DNA of 64,000 nt from Scilla litardierei. Its lineage: Eukaryota; Streptophyta; Magnoliopsida; Asparagales; Asparagaceae. Below the pieces are notes generated by a model. It ran no database searches. It had not been told where the DNA came from and saw nothing but the letters and a program-made list of their open reading frames with translations. Position numbers and translations under genes: made by a program. This document shows positions 44,454 through 55,105 of this stretch, in pieces. Each line of letters begins with the position of its first letter. The stretch's first letter is position 1. The DNA lies in contig CM061142.1 of the NCBI GenBank assembly GCA_030789695.1, forward strand, positions 151,053,266-151,117,265, in the 5' to 3' direction.

Positions 44454-46091
44454 AAATCCCCCAAGCTGAACCCTTCCTCGTCCTCGAGGAAGACGAGTGA
44501 GAGTAGAAGCTCGGAGGGAGAAAATAGAGAGGAAGAGAGAAAAGGAGAAAACAAAAATCCTAAATCACCCGTCAGAGCCAACAAAATCAAAAACAACACA
44601 CCAAGCAAACAAACGCCAAATCACATCACTAAACCGAGGAATACGAGTCCAGACAAGTGCCGTGGGCCCATGCCGTGAAGCGCGAGTAAGCGTGGTCACG
44701 TGCTAGCAGTCGGTGTTACTATCTACATTGTGCAATAAGCTCCATATACACAAATCCAAGAAATGACCCAAATATCGATTCGATTTGAAATAAGCGGTGA
44801 ATATATGGCTCAAGCATGCAAGAGAAGAGTATGAGAATAGAAATGCATCATGTGTCATGGACTCCACAGCTAGGGGCTTGGACATCACCACACTATCACC
44901 TAGATAATAGGTAGAAATTCCCTATTCCAAGTGTTTTCGAAAGCGATAGTGGTTGAGATGATGTGGAGTAGAACACTCGGTGCAAATTCTCGCCTTCCCT
45001 TTATTCACGGTAAGTAGGAAAATATTCACACTCATAAATTTTTTTTTGGTTTTGGATATATGTATTTTTTTGGATTTTTGGCTATACAATTTTCTCTTTT
45101 ATTTTCTTTTTGGGTTTTTCTTTTCTTTTCTCTTTTTTTGAATTTTTGGGCTTTTGGTTATTCACATGTGTACTCTCCCAAGTGGGAGAACGGTACACGA
45201 CGAGGGGATTTGCATCAAGTAAAACAAAAAAGAAGTCGGATTCTAGACACTTGGGCAAGGGAGATATTTCACTAATCAGAGCGTAGGCTAAATGGGTTAT
45301 CCTAGTCCTAACTGTGGAATCCCGACACATGCGAAATGAAGCATACGATATATATATTCATGCATACAGAAGCAGATAAGAGAGGCAAATACCGCACATT
45401 CGAATCGAAGCATAATAATCTAGGGGTCATTCCTGGACAGGTATATAAAATAAAATTACAAAGTAGAAGTACACCAAATAGCTAGGCACGACACACGACT
45501 CACAAAAAAGCTAAGTGGACCCACGATGCATGAAATGCAAGATGACTCGATATCCTAGGGTTAGTGCATGTGATTATAAATGCCATGCTAGGTGTGTGTG
45601 ATTTTGTGGCAATTCATCATAGGGTTCATCTCTAGGAGAAGGAGATGAAAAAGAAGAAAAGAAAAATAAAAACACGATGAAAAGGACTCAAAAACGAAAA
45701 AAAGACTCAAATGACGCACAAAGTGCGACTCCCCCAAGCTGAAGTTTGCATTGCCCTCAATGCAAAAGAATTAAATACGGGAGGGCAACGAATATGGGGG
45801 GAATACATACAGACACAAAAAGACACGAAAAACAAGAAAATCACACAAACGAAACTGAAAATAAGAATAAAAATAAAAATCACATCACACGACATATAAA
45901 CAGAAAATAAAAGAAATAAAAAAGGAAAATCACACGACACGACAAATAAACAAACACACAAAGAAAACCGACACACGACAGCACACAGAAAAATTTGACT
46001 TCCCCCAAGCTAGACGTGACAATGCTAGCTAAATGATATGACCGTGAAAATGCAGAGATATGCAAGGGAGAGGTCAGAAAACAAAATGAAA
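44454..46091 (-). other. Athila-B noncoding 3' region with three AGCTTGGGGGA tracts
   Basis: The purine tract next to the LTR (44454-44467) and two more at 45729-45740 and 45998-46010 share AGCTTGGGGGA on the minus strand. The tract at 45729 is followed upstream by TTGCATTGAGGGCAATGCAA, similar to the TTTGAGGACAA box of Athila-A. A/T-rich sequence otherwise; open frames here are low-complexity. Confidence 0.65.
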
Positions 46092-46899
46092 TCAAAAAGC
46101 AGGAGATGGGGAGTTCTCGTCCTCCTCGGAAAAGGGTGTGGATGTGTGGTCAGGGGAGGCGGGGGGTGTGCGAAGAAGTGGGGAAAGAGGTGGACGAATA
46201 GGTGCAGTGGGGGCATGAATGATGGTAGGAGTGTCGATGGAGGTGGGTGGTGGTGGAAGTACGACGATCAAGGCGGTGGTAGAAGGGATAGAAATGGGGA
46301 GAGAAGACGTGATGGTGATGGTAGTGGATGGCGGTGGGGGTGATCTGGAGTGCACCTGCAATTTCTTGCGGCGCACATATGGAGTGACGGTGGAGGAGGG
46401 AGGAGGTGGTGTGGGGGCGATAGAAGTGGTCGTGAGAGGAGAAGTGGATACGGGGATGGGAATAGATGTTGGTGGGGGAGATGATCGCCTAGGTGGGGGT
46501 GAAGGAGGTGGGGATGGGTATGGGGTTGGTGGAGGTGGTCTGAAAGTGTGAGTGAGGAGATGGAGGATGGTGGCCACGTTCCTCTCAAGAGCGAGGAAAC
46601 GTGGGTGAGTGAGAAAGGAGGACGGTGATGGGTCCGAGGGGACAGAGGACGTGGCAAGAGCACGGAGAGCAGCGATCTCGGCCTCGAGACCAAGACGAGC
46701 TGAGGTCTGGCGGCGACCAAAAGAAGCAGACTGACGTGAAGCGGAAGTGGTGCCGGAAAGTGATGTGGAAGTAGTGCCGGCGGCAGTGGTCATGTCGGCA
46801 CTGGACACAAGGCCGGAGATGGCCTCAGAAAGATCCTCAGAAGTGATAGGGCCAGGAGCACGGGTGGTGTGACTCGGGCCAGCCCCGATGTCTCCCCGG
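46092..46899 (-). pseudogene. Athila-type ORF1, C-terminal part
   Basis: The open frame reads GDIGAGPSHTTRAPGP at its start and has a Ser/Thr-rich part, a possible short helix (LGLEAEIAALRAL), FLALERNVATILHLL, then a long Pro/Ser/Thr-rich tail ending SPSPAF. The ATG at 46946 lies in the copia LTR and is spurious. Removing one copy of the 5-bp duplication joins ...DIHASQ (22630 side) to GDIGAG in frame. The proline-rich tail is typical for ORF1 but its role is unknown. Confidence 0.75.
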
Positions 46900-48616
46900 T
46901 GTTGAGTATTGATTCCCCGGATTTGGTTTTGATGATGAGCAAACATAAATATCGTGAACTAACACTGTGTGAGCGCAGTTATGGAGATCGTCGCCAAAAG
47001 TCTACGTATATCAAAAGCGACGTCTCAAGACTTCTCAAAGCGCGTGATCGTGTGCCTGGAGCTTCGTTGAAGCTCAAGGACCATTATTGAAGTCAAGAGA
47101 TTCGGATTGAAGTTTTTGAAGACGGTTCGTCAAGGTTTATTTTATAGTCTTCTAGTTTCTTTCCGTAGAATGTTAAGCCTTGAGTAGGTCTTACATTATT
47201 AGAGCTAGGATTATCATAGAAGCCCATAGAAACTTTTCCGAAGCCTTACGCTTCTTGTCACGGCTTCTTGTGAATCGTAGTTGGTTCAAGAAGGAGAACC
47301 AACCGACTAGATGGCAATCTAGTCGGTCGGCAATCCTTCATGAACTGACTAGATATCCTTCTCAAATTCAGCTCATTCACTGTTTACAGTTAGTCGGTCC
47401 AAGAAGGTTCACCGACCGACTAGTTGTCAAACTAGTCGGTTAGGAATCCTTCTTAGACCGACTAGTTATGTCTTCATTTTCACAGCCTGAGCTACTGTTT
47501 ATCGTTAGTTGGTAAAAAAACAATTATCGACCGACTAGTTGAGAAACTAATCGGTTGGAATTTGTTCTTAAACCGACTAGTTCTCCTAGCAGACAGCCTA
47601 TTGTATTTCAACTCTTAGTCGGTCAAAGAACACTCACAGACCGACTAGTTGTGAAACTAGTCGATTGGCAAGTCTTCTTAGACCGACTAGTTCTAGTTCT
47701 CCTGAACTATCTTTATTGGCTGTCCACCTCTTAGTCAGTTCATGTTGAATCACCGACCAACTAGTTGAGAAACTAGTCGGTCAGTGATCCTTCTTTGACC
47801 GACTAGACTGCTTCAGAATAAAGCCGTTGGAGCATTTATTGCTACGAATTTTGCTCTCTCTTTCCTCTAACCTATTTATACTTGGAGAGGTTCTTTCCTA
47901 GTATTCAAGGCTAATATTCTAGAGGTTTAGAGAAATCAAAGAGGAGCCATTCAACTCTATTTCAAAGCTCTCTCTTCTCACAAGAATCTCTCCCTCAACT
48001 TCTTAAGCCCTAATTCCTCAAGAGAGATTCTCTACATTGTGAGCCTCTCAAGCTAAGAGCTTGATTCAAGGTCACCAACTCCTCCCTAGCCATCTATTGC
48101 TGGTCATCTACTTGGAGCTAGGGTTTGGTGCCTTCTTCTTCCTCAAAATCCTTCTTGCCCTAATATTGGTAAGTTTACTCAAGGCATAGGATTTTGTTGG
48201 TAAGTATTTCATTGTTTCATTTACTTTGCTTTTGCAAGTAGTTCTTTCGGTTTGTGAGAGAAGGGTGTGATCCCGGGTTGTGGGAGTCACATGTCATTTG
48301 TGTATGATTTGGTCTTGTAGAGGTTTTTCTACAAGAATTTCATAGTGCAAAGCTTGGGTTAGTGGTTTCTAACTCAAGTATCCGGAGGGGATCCGGGTGG
48401 TTGAGACGTAGGATCACCGGGAACAAGTCGGGGAGACTTGGGTGGATCCGAACCCGTTACATACTTTGTTTGCATTGTTTTAATTCTTGTTGTTTGTAGT
48501 TATTCCGCTTTGTTGTTTGTGTTTTGCACAATAATTAGGAATAACACTCTTGATTATTTTAAAGTACTTTTCACCCCCCCTCTAGTACTTGTGCAGTAGC
48601 TAGGCAGGGCAGTACA
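46900..48616 (+). repeat. 5' LTR of TR-GAG1 right copy (1717 bp), with 5-unit palindrome array
   Basis: From TGTTGAGTATTGATTCCCC to ...GGCAGTACA. The array of five foldback units is at 47279-47808. The TATA-like CTATTTATAC at 47872-47881 lies 64 bp after the array, so the array is in U3. The R-U5 part has no other repeat. Confidence 0.9.
47872..47881 (+). promoter_or_regulatory. TATA-like box of the TR-GAG1 LTR
   Basis: CTATTTATAC in a pyrimidine-rich context downstream of the palindrome array; the same place in the left LTR carries the same motif. Confidence 0.5.
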
Positions 48617-48618
48617 TT

Positions 48619-48631
48619 TGGTATCAGAGCC
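48619..48631 (+). other. Primer-binding site, tRNA-iMet type
   Basis: TGGTATCAGAGCC, two bases after the LTR. Confidence 0.95.
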
Positions 48632-48643
48632 AAGTTCATAGCT

Positions 48644-50863
48644 ATGACAAACAACGACTACAGCGTCTTCAAGAATCGTGAAGGAGCTTCTTCGGTGATG
48701 GAAGGACACTCCTCAACTAGGCCTCCCTTCTTCAACGGTACCAATTATGGTTACTGGAAATGTCAGATGGAAACGTTCCTCTGGAGCACTTCACTATGGA
48801 GAGCCACGATGACGGAGTATGTCGAGCCCACCGAACAAGATTTCACGAAGTGGACTACCGCGGAGGTCGCCGCAGAGGTAAATAATGCCAAGGCAATGAA
48901 TTCCTTGCAATGTGCGTTGGAGCCCGAAGACTTCAACAAGATTTGCACATGTTAGAGTGCATATCAAATATGGAACCAACTCCTCATCTTGCACGAAGGA
49001 ACGAGTACGGTAAAGGACTCTAAACTCATTGTTGCTAACAAAGAGTTCGAATTATTTCACATGGAACTGGGTGAAAGTATGAAGGAGCACTATGCTCGCT
49101 TCGTGGACATATCCAACGAATTGGAAGCTCTTGGGAAGAACTACACCCAAAAGGAGAAATTCGCGAAGATTATTGACGGACTCCCTTCTTGTTGGGAAAA
49201 GCGTACCTTCGCCATCGAGGAAGGTAACGACATGAATAAATATACTATCGTATAACTAATGGGTACCTTGTTGTCTTATGAGGTACGCAAGGACAGTAAG
49301 ATCAAGATGCAGGAAAAGATGAAGTCTTACTTGGAGCAAGACGTGCCAAAGAAAATGACGATTCCGTTCAAGGCCGCTCCATCTTCATCTACCGATGATG
49401 AAGAATCGAAAGACGAGTTGGACATAGAAGCTTTGGCCGATTTGGCAAAGAAGTTCGACTGATTCTTCCGAAAAGGTAAGTTCAAGAATAATTCTAAATT
49501 TAGTTCGACTAATGCCTCCTCTCCTGTGTGTTATAAATGCAATAAGCCAGGACACATCAAGCCGGATTGTCCTCTCAACAAACACAAGGAGAAGTGGAAG
49601 GAACCCAAGTACGACAAGTCGAGAAAGTACCAGAAGGGGTACAAGAAAGGGCGTGTCGGCTTATTCACTGACTCTGAAGAGGAATCCTCAAGTGGAGATC
49701 CGAATGATGAACAAGTGGAGAAAGCAAACATGTGCTTCATGGCTAGAGAGGAACATATTCAAGAGACATCCTCCGATGAAAGCGAGGATGAAAGCGAGGA
49801 TGAAGGCGATGAGGTAACTATGGATGAACTTAGATTAGCTAACGAACAACTTTGGTCTAAGTTTTCTAAATTGGCTAGTAGATATAGCAAGATTAAAAAT
49901 TAGCTAACTAGTCTCCAAACCTCACCTAAGTCTATCAGCATCAACAACGACACCGTTGTTGAAAGTTTGAGAAATGAGATTGTAAATCTCAAATCTCAAC
50001 TTGAGCATGTTCATATTGAGGGTTCGGATGAACGCGAGATGGCAGATTTGACTTCTCAAAACTCAACTTTGAGTATTAAGAATGAGAATCTCAAATCTCG
50101 TGTTTATGTACTCACATCGCAAGTGTCCACCTTGGATGCTTCTATGCATTCTCTCACCGAGAAGTATGAGTACACATTAGGCCGAATTAATAAATTCAAT
50201 AAAGGTAAGGGCCATTTGGATAATATCCTAAATGACTTACTTCCGGCCAATCATCACATTGGCTTGGGGTATAAGATGGGATACTTATCCAAATCGGTCA
50301 CGACCTTTGTTAGGCCATCTTCCGAAGCCTCAACTAGTGGGAGTAAACACCCCATGGGTAGTTCTTCTACCAATGGTGCTTTCACTAGGTACACACCCCT
50401 GTTTGGAAAGAAACCCACTTTGGATGGACCTCCAAAGAAGGGTCATGCATTTATGTACACCTATGATATGCCGAGTAGGAACACACATCCTACCCCACAT
50501 GTTTGCACGTATGATGATTTTTATGCTCCACATCCTCGAGCACGTGCACACCATGTGAAACACACTCATGCACGTGTTCCTCCACATGCATATGTTCATC
50601 CACACTATCATATGAACAATTTTCATCATGCACCATTTCATCATGTGCCATATGCCTATCCACGACATGCATCACGTAGAAATCAACATGTGGATGCTCT
50701 CAATAGGACTAGGGCTCCCAAGACATTCACCATTTGGGGCCCAAAGGACACAAGCATGCATGAAAAGCAAGCTTATATTAATTCGTATTTCAAGAATGTC
50801 GTGCATAATGATGATTTTGTTGGGAAGTCTAAGTCCAATTGGACTTGGCTTCCAAAGGTCTAA
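48644..50863 (+). pseudogene. TR-GAG1 gag, right copy, four stops
   Basis: One reading frame spans the full 740 codons from ATG 48644 (MTNNDYSVFKNREG) to the TAA after WLPKV, so length is conserved. Stops are at 48953 (TAG), 49253 (TAA), 49460 (TGA) and 49901 (TAG); 49253 and 49460 look like C-to-T changes at Gln and Arg codons. Domains in order: UBN2-type gag, acidic linker, zinc knuckle CYKCNKPGHIKPDC with all ligands, a KEKW basic region, an acidic SEDESEDEGDEV stretch, coiled-coil-like heptads, the NKGKGHLDNILNDLLPANHH segment, and the His-rich region before WLPKV. No pol follows. Confidence 0.88.
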
Positions 50864-52139
50864 TCTCTTAGGACCCAATGTCCTTGGGTACCATGGTAGG
50901 ATATTTTTATCTTCAGGTACTCAAGAGTAAGAGAAGGAGCAACAAATCTATATTTAGCTCCAAGAATTGTGTTTTCTAGGTTCAATCCACCGTGGGATAC
51001 CAACCCTACCAACTCCTTGATTTGCAAGGATTTTCATCCTAATGGAGTTGATGGTGCTTTAGTGATGCACCAAAGTAGGGGGAGCTTAATGTTGTAAGTA
51101 TATTCTTACTTTTGGTATCCATGTATGTTGAATGCATGTAGATGTCTCTTTATGTTTTTAGACTATCTCATGCATATCTTGATGCTAGTTTTGAGCTTAT
51201 GATTATGTACTTATCGTTCTCATGCTCATGGCATTCCATGCTTATTATTGACTCATTTAGTGAGTATCTCTCTTGGAATGCATGCTAGTACTAGATTTGT
51301 GTATGCCGTAAATTTTACGAAGTTTCTATCTCTATTTTTGGCATAACATTGTTGCATGTTATTGATTGCATATTGTTTTAATCACCTTGTCACCTCACAT
51401 CGCACACTTCACTTAGAATTGAAATGCTTATTCTTTGTGATCTTCTTCGATCGATGTTGTGACCTTTGGTGTTATATAATGTGTGCATCTTTTTCTTGTG
51501 CACATTGGATTTATGTCTCTGATATTGATTTCGTTGCTCGACGATTATTTTTGGTTAAATAGATTTACTTTTATGAAAACATAGAATTGTTTTCCATGCA
51601 CTTAATTAACCAAGATGTTGATATTGGAGAATATGTTGCATAACTTTGCTTTGAGTTTTGATGATTTCATTTTTCGATTTTCGACTATGGTCTCGTTGGC
51701 ACGCCTTGATTTTTTTCGGTATTTTATATTTGGTATTTTACATTGGTGTCATTAGGACCATACACATATTCTTAGACTCTCGTGCTTTTATTTTTAGGCA
51801 TTGTTGTTATCGTTGATCTCCTCCCGCTCTTTTTGCTAATGCCAAAGGGGGAGAGAATTAATAATGACGATGTGCTTAATGATAATTCAAAGAATTTTAC
51901 CGTGAATCTAATTTGATATGTTAGATTCAGGGGGAGTCAAGATATAAAAATGGATTTAGATCCTAAATTTCGATATTTGAGTTCACATCTTATACTTTCC
52001 TCGACTGCTTGATGTGTATGATCATTATTGAATGCGGAACTAACGTGTCATCAATGCAGGGGGAGTAAGTAAAATTCATTTGAATTATTATTATTGATTA
52101 TTATTTATGTTGGTTTGTCATCACCAAAAAGGGGGAGAA
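50864..52139 (+). other. TR-GAG1 noncoding 3' region, five purine tracts
   Basis: It starts with about 110 bp homologous to the gag-pol junction of the autonomous relative (up to the codons for GSKN), then jumps to 3' sequence. AGGGGGAG tracts occur near 51076, 51846, 51929, 52058 and 52128; the last abuts the LTR. Such multiple tracts are a known Sirevirus trait. No coding signal. Confidence 0.75.
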
Positions 52140-52749
52140 TGTTGAGTATTGATTCCCCGGATTTGGTTTTGATGATGAGCAAACATAAATATCGTGAACT
52201 AACACTGTGTGAGCGCAGTTATGGAGATCGTCGCCAAAAGTCTACGTATATCAAAAGCGACGTCTCAAGACTTCTCAAAGTGCGTGATCGTGTGCCTGGA
52301 GCTTCGTTGAAGCTCAAGGACCATTATTGAAGTCAAGAGATTTGGATTGAAGCTTTTGAAGATGGTTCGTAAAGGTTTATTTTATAGTCTTCTAGTTTCT
52401 TTCCGTAGAATGTTAAGCCTTGAGTAGTTCTTACATTATTAGAGCTAGGATTATCATAGAAGCCCATAGAATCTTTTCCGAAGCCTTACGCTTCTTGTCG
52501 CGGCTTCTTGTGCATCTTAGTTGGTTCAAGAAGGAGAACCAACCGACTAGATGGCAATCTAGTCGGTCGGTAATCCTTCATGAACCGACTAGATATCCTT
52601 CTCAAATTCAGCTCATTCACTGTTTACAGTTAGCCGGTCCAAGAAGGTTCACCGACCGACTAGTTGTCAAACTAGTCGGTTAGGAATCTTTCTTAGACCG
52701 ACTAGTTATGTCTTCATTTTCACAGCCTGAGCTACTGTTTATCATTAGC
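52140..52749 (+). repeat. TR-GAG1 3' LTR, first 610 bp
   Basis: Matches 46900-47510 closely and stops abruptly at the gypsy LTR terminus. The gypsy target duplication should be TTAGC (52745-52749). It contains the first two palindromic units only. Confidence 0.9.
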
Positions 52750-53548
52750 TGTCACGCTCCGCTTCCCAAAACAGCGGAGGCGAAGCGTGACAAGGCCCGC
52801 TTAGGCCAGAGCTAACGAGCCCTGACCCAATAAGCGTCTGTGTGGTACCAAGACGAAGGTACATGTCCCTGCATGTTAGTACATAACAATAAAAGTACAA
52901 GAAGGAAAGAACATCACATTTTATTTCAACATATCAAAAGTACCAAGTCTCAATGCCCGAAGGGCTACAACAGCAGAAAGGAAATCTAACGGTGCAAGCA
53001 CCCTACCTAATCAAATAACAAAAGGTGCTACGCACCCAACTAAAATAAATGGATAACTCTGGAAACTGCAACGGGAAAGTCTCTAGCTCTGGTCTTCCTC
53101 AGGATCGTACTCAGGATCAACACTCTCTGGCTCCACGTCAGCTGGCAAATCAGTCTCCTCAACGTACTCTGGCTCGATCCCTGACGTACAGCACCAAAAG
53201 AAGGAACTGTACGTCAGGTAAGGTCTACAAGAAAAGGTTAGACCAAACTGCAAGTGCACCAATTATTTAACAAACGTTTTATTGGTTGATTAACATGCTG
53301 AGGTTATAACAGACGAACGAACAAAAGTACACGCAGCTGGAAAGTAAACACGACAAGTAGTAATCGTAGCGAGTGCTACAGATTACGGGACTAGCCTACA
53401 TGTGTCAAGACAAGACGGAACATGGAGAGCCAGACATGACAAGACAATACACGAAAAGGGTTCACGCCTGTACGGTTCGAGGGGGATCAGACCCTCTTGC
53501 CGTGTGCACGCTCAACCCTACCCCAAAACCCCAAGAATCGTGACAGGA

Positions 53549-53731
53549 CAAGGGATCACTTGCTCTAGCTTGACAAGTGCCCTATTGCTCTCTGAGCTGT
53601 GTATCAATACAAGGGATCACCTGATCTAGCTTGACAGGTGCCCTATTGCCCATCGGGCTGTGAATCAGTACAAGGGATCACTCGCTCTGGCTTGGCGAGT
53701 GCCCTATTGCCCAGCGGGCTGTGCAAGAAGG
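53549..53731 (-). repeat. 61-bp tandem repeat with covarying hairpins, 3 copies
   Basis: Repeat starts are at 53550, 53611 and 53672 (AAGGGATCAC). Each has a stem AGGG-AT-CACnnG ... CnnGTGCCCT with compensatory changes (CACTTG/CAAGTG, CACCTG/CAGGTG, CACTCG/CGAGTG). A second stem follows (GCTC/GAGC in copy 1, GCCC/GGGC in copies 2 and 3). It lies in the transcribed part of the LTR if the TATA box at 54531 is used. Confidence 0.85.
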
Positions 53732-54530
53732 GACGGGACATGGCACGACGGAAAGGACATGACATGACAAAACAGGAGGGGTTGTACTAGGGTGTCCACA
53801 ACTCACACACGTGCATGTCAATCCTATGATGTCAAAATTGTTGTTGTTGGACTCAGACTTCGTTGTCAATTCTGAGCCATCAAGGGCGTCCCGGACGCTA
53901 TCATTTCACGTCCGGTCCTCATCATTCCAAACTATCAGTTCTAACAAGACTAAGGCCTAAACATGGCCAAGAACACAAGTGGTACACTTGCTTGCGGTGG
54001 CGAGTGCGTCGTCTCCCTGGTACGTCTCGTCCAAACGTCTCGTCGACGTAAGAGCGTCTGAAAATGACGATTGCACGAAGATCCGACGTCAGATCTGGAA
54101 AGGTGGAAGCTTTGCGTCGTCCGAAAACTCCTAGGCCGCGGGTAGCACAGCGAGGAATGTTGATTGTTGATGATGACGTTGGCCTCTGAAGGTGATGACG
54201 AAGAACCTGGCGTCCCCCGGAGTTGATGATGTCGGATCGGGGATTTAAGCGCCACGCGAAGAGAACGGCGGCCAGAGCTTGGCTGTGGGTTCAGATCTGG
54301 GGAAGATGAGGTGATGGTCGGTTGTGGGGAAGACATGGAGGAGGTAGAGAAACAGGAGAAAGGCAGGAAAGAGAAAGGAGAAAGAAGAATGGAAGAGGGG
54401 TGGAAGACCTTGAAGAAGGTGGGGGCAAGGGAGGAGGAAGGAGAGGCAAGGGAGGAGAAGGAGATGAGTTGGGGAAGCAAACAACTTAAAACAATGAGGA
54501 GGAATGAAGAGCAGCCACGCGTTTAAATAA

Positions 54531-54540
54531 GAAAACGAAA
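54531..54540 (-). promoter_or_regulatory. TATA box of the gypsy LTR
   Basis: The minus strand reads TTATTTAAAC about 40 bp downstream of the palindrome array in transcript direction. Confidence 0.5.
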
Positions 54541-54578
54541 CGGGGGCTAGGTCAAAACTAGGGTTTCGGGGGTCAGTT

Positions 54579-55105
54579 AGTCGGTCTGAGAAAGGTGGTT
54601 GACCGACTAGTTCGAGAACTAGTCGGTCGGTCATCTAACTGTGACCGACTAGAAGGCAAACAGAGAACAGTGTCGGTATAGGATTGATAGATTTAGTCGG
54701 TCTGTGAAGGCTCGTCGACCGACTAGTTTGCAACCTAGTCGGTCGGCCAGTGTTTATTGACCGACTAAAGGATAAAAGTGGTCGACAAGAAGTTTTGAAA
54801 ATTAGTCGGTCTGAGAAGAAAACTTAACCGACTAGTTCATCAACTAGCCGGTCGGTATTCGTTCTTAAACCGACTAATGATAAACAGTAACTCAACTGCA
54901 TGAAATGATCTCTAACTTAGTCGGTCTGCGAAGAAGTGTTGACAGACTAGTTCGACAACTAGTCGGTCGGTGGATGAACTTAGACCGACTAAGAGTAAAC
55001 AGTAACTCAGTGGAAAAATCTGACGGAAACTAGTCGGTCCATGAAGAGGTTTTGACCGACTAGATTGACTTCTAGTCGGTCGGTCCTTATTCTTGAACCG
55101 ACTAA
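54579..55105. repeat. Palindromic ACCGACTAGT array in the gypsy LTR, 5 units
   Basis: Five foldback units with AGTCGGTC outer arms and ACCGACTAGTT-type inner stems, separated by spacers that include AAACAGTAACTCAG. Unit structure, spacer text and orientation relative to transcription are the same as in the copia LTRs. Confidence 0.88.

Larger units (their letters stand above)
42869..46899 (-). mobile_element. Athila-B, right part: ORF1 C-terminus, 3' region, 3' LTR
   Basis: Read on the minus strand from 46899: the C-terminal part of ORF1, a 1.6-kb noncoding region with three purine tracts, and a 3' LTR ending at 42869. It completes the left part at 15916-22630, by LTR match, matching 5-bp flank and ORF1 frame continuity. 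It is in opposite orientation to that part, which indicates an inversion or a scaffold orientation error. Confidence 0.85.
46900..52749 (+). mobile_element. TR-GAG1 right copy: gag-only Sirevirus-like copia
   Basis: The plus-strand copy has a complete 5' LTR, primer site, gag with four stops, a noncoding 3' region and the first 610 bp of the 3' LTR, where the gypsy element is inserted. The pol deletion has the same junction as the left copy. Its left flank (46895-46899, CCCGG) is, reverse complemented, one base different from CCAGG at 22626-22630, the flank of the other copy. Confidence 0.88.

Noticed and set aside
46219..46551. Gly-rich open frame opposite ORF1, and the Pro-rich frame at 46268-46720
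   Set aside because: Shadows of the Pro/Ser/Thr-rich ORF1 tail in other frames; no independent start context or domain.
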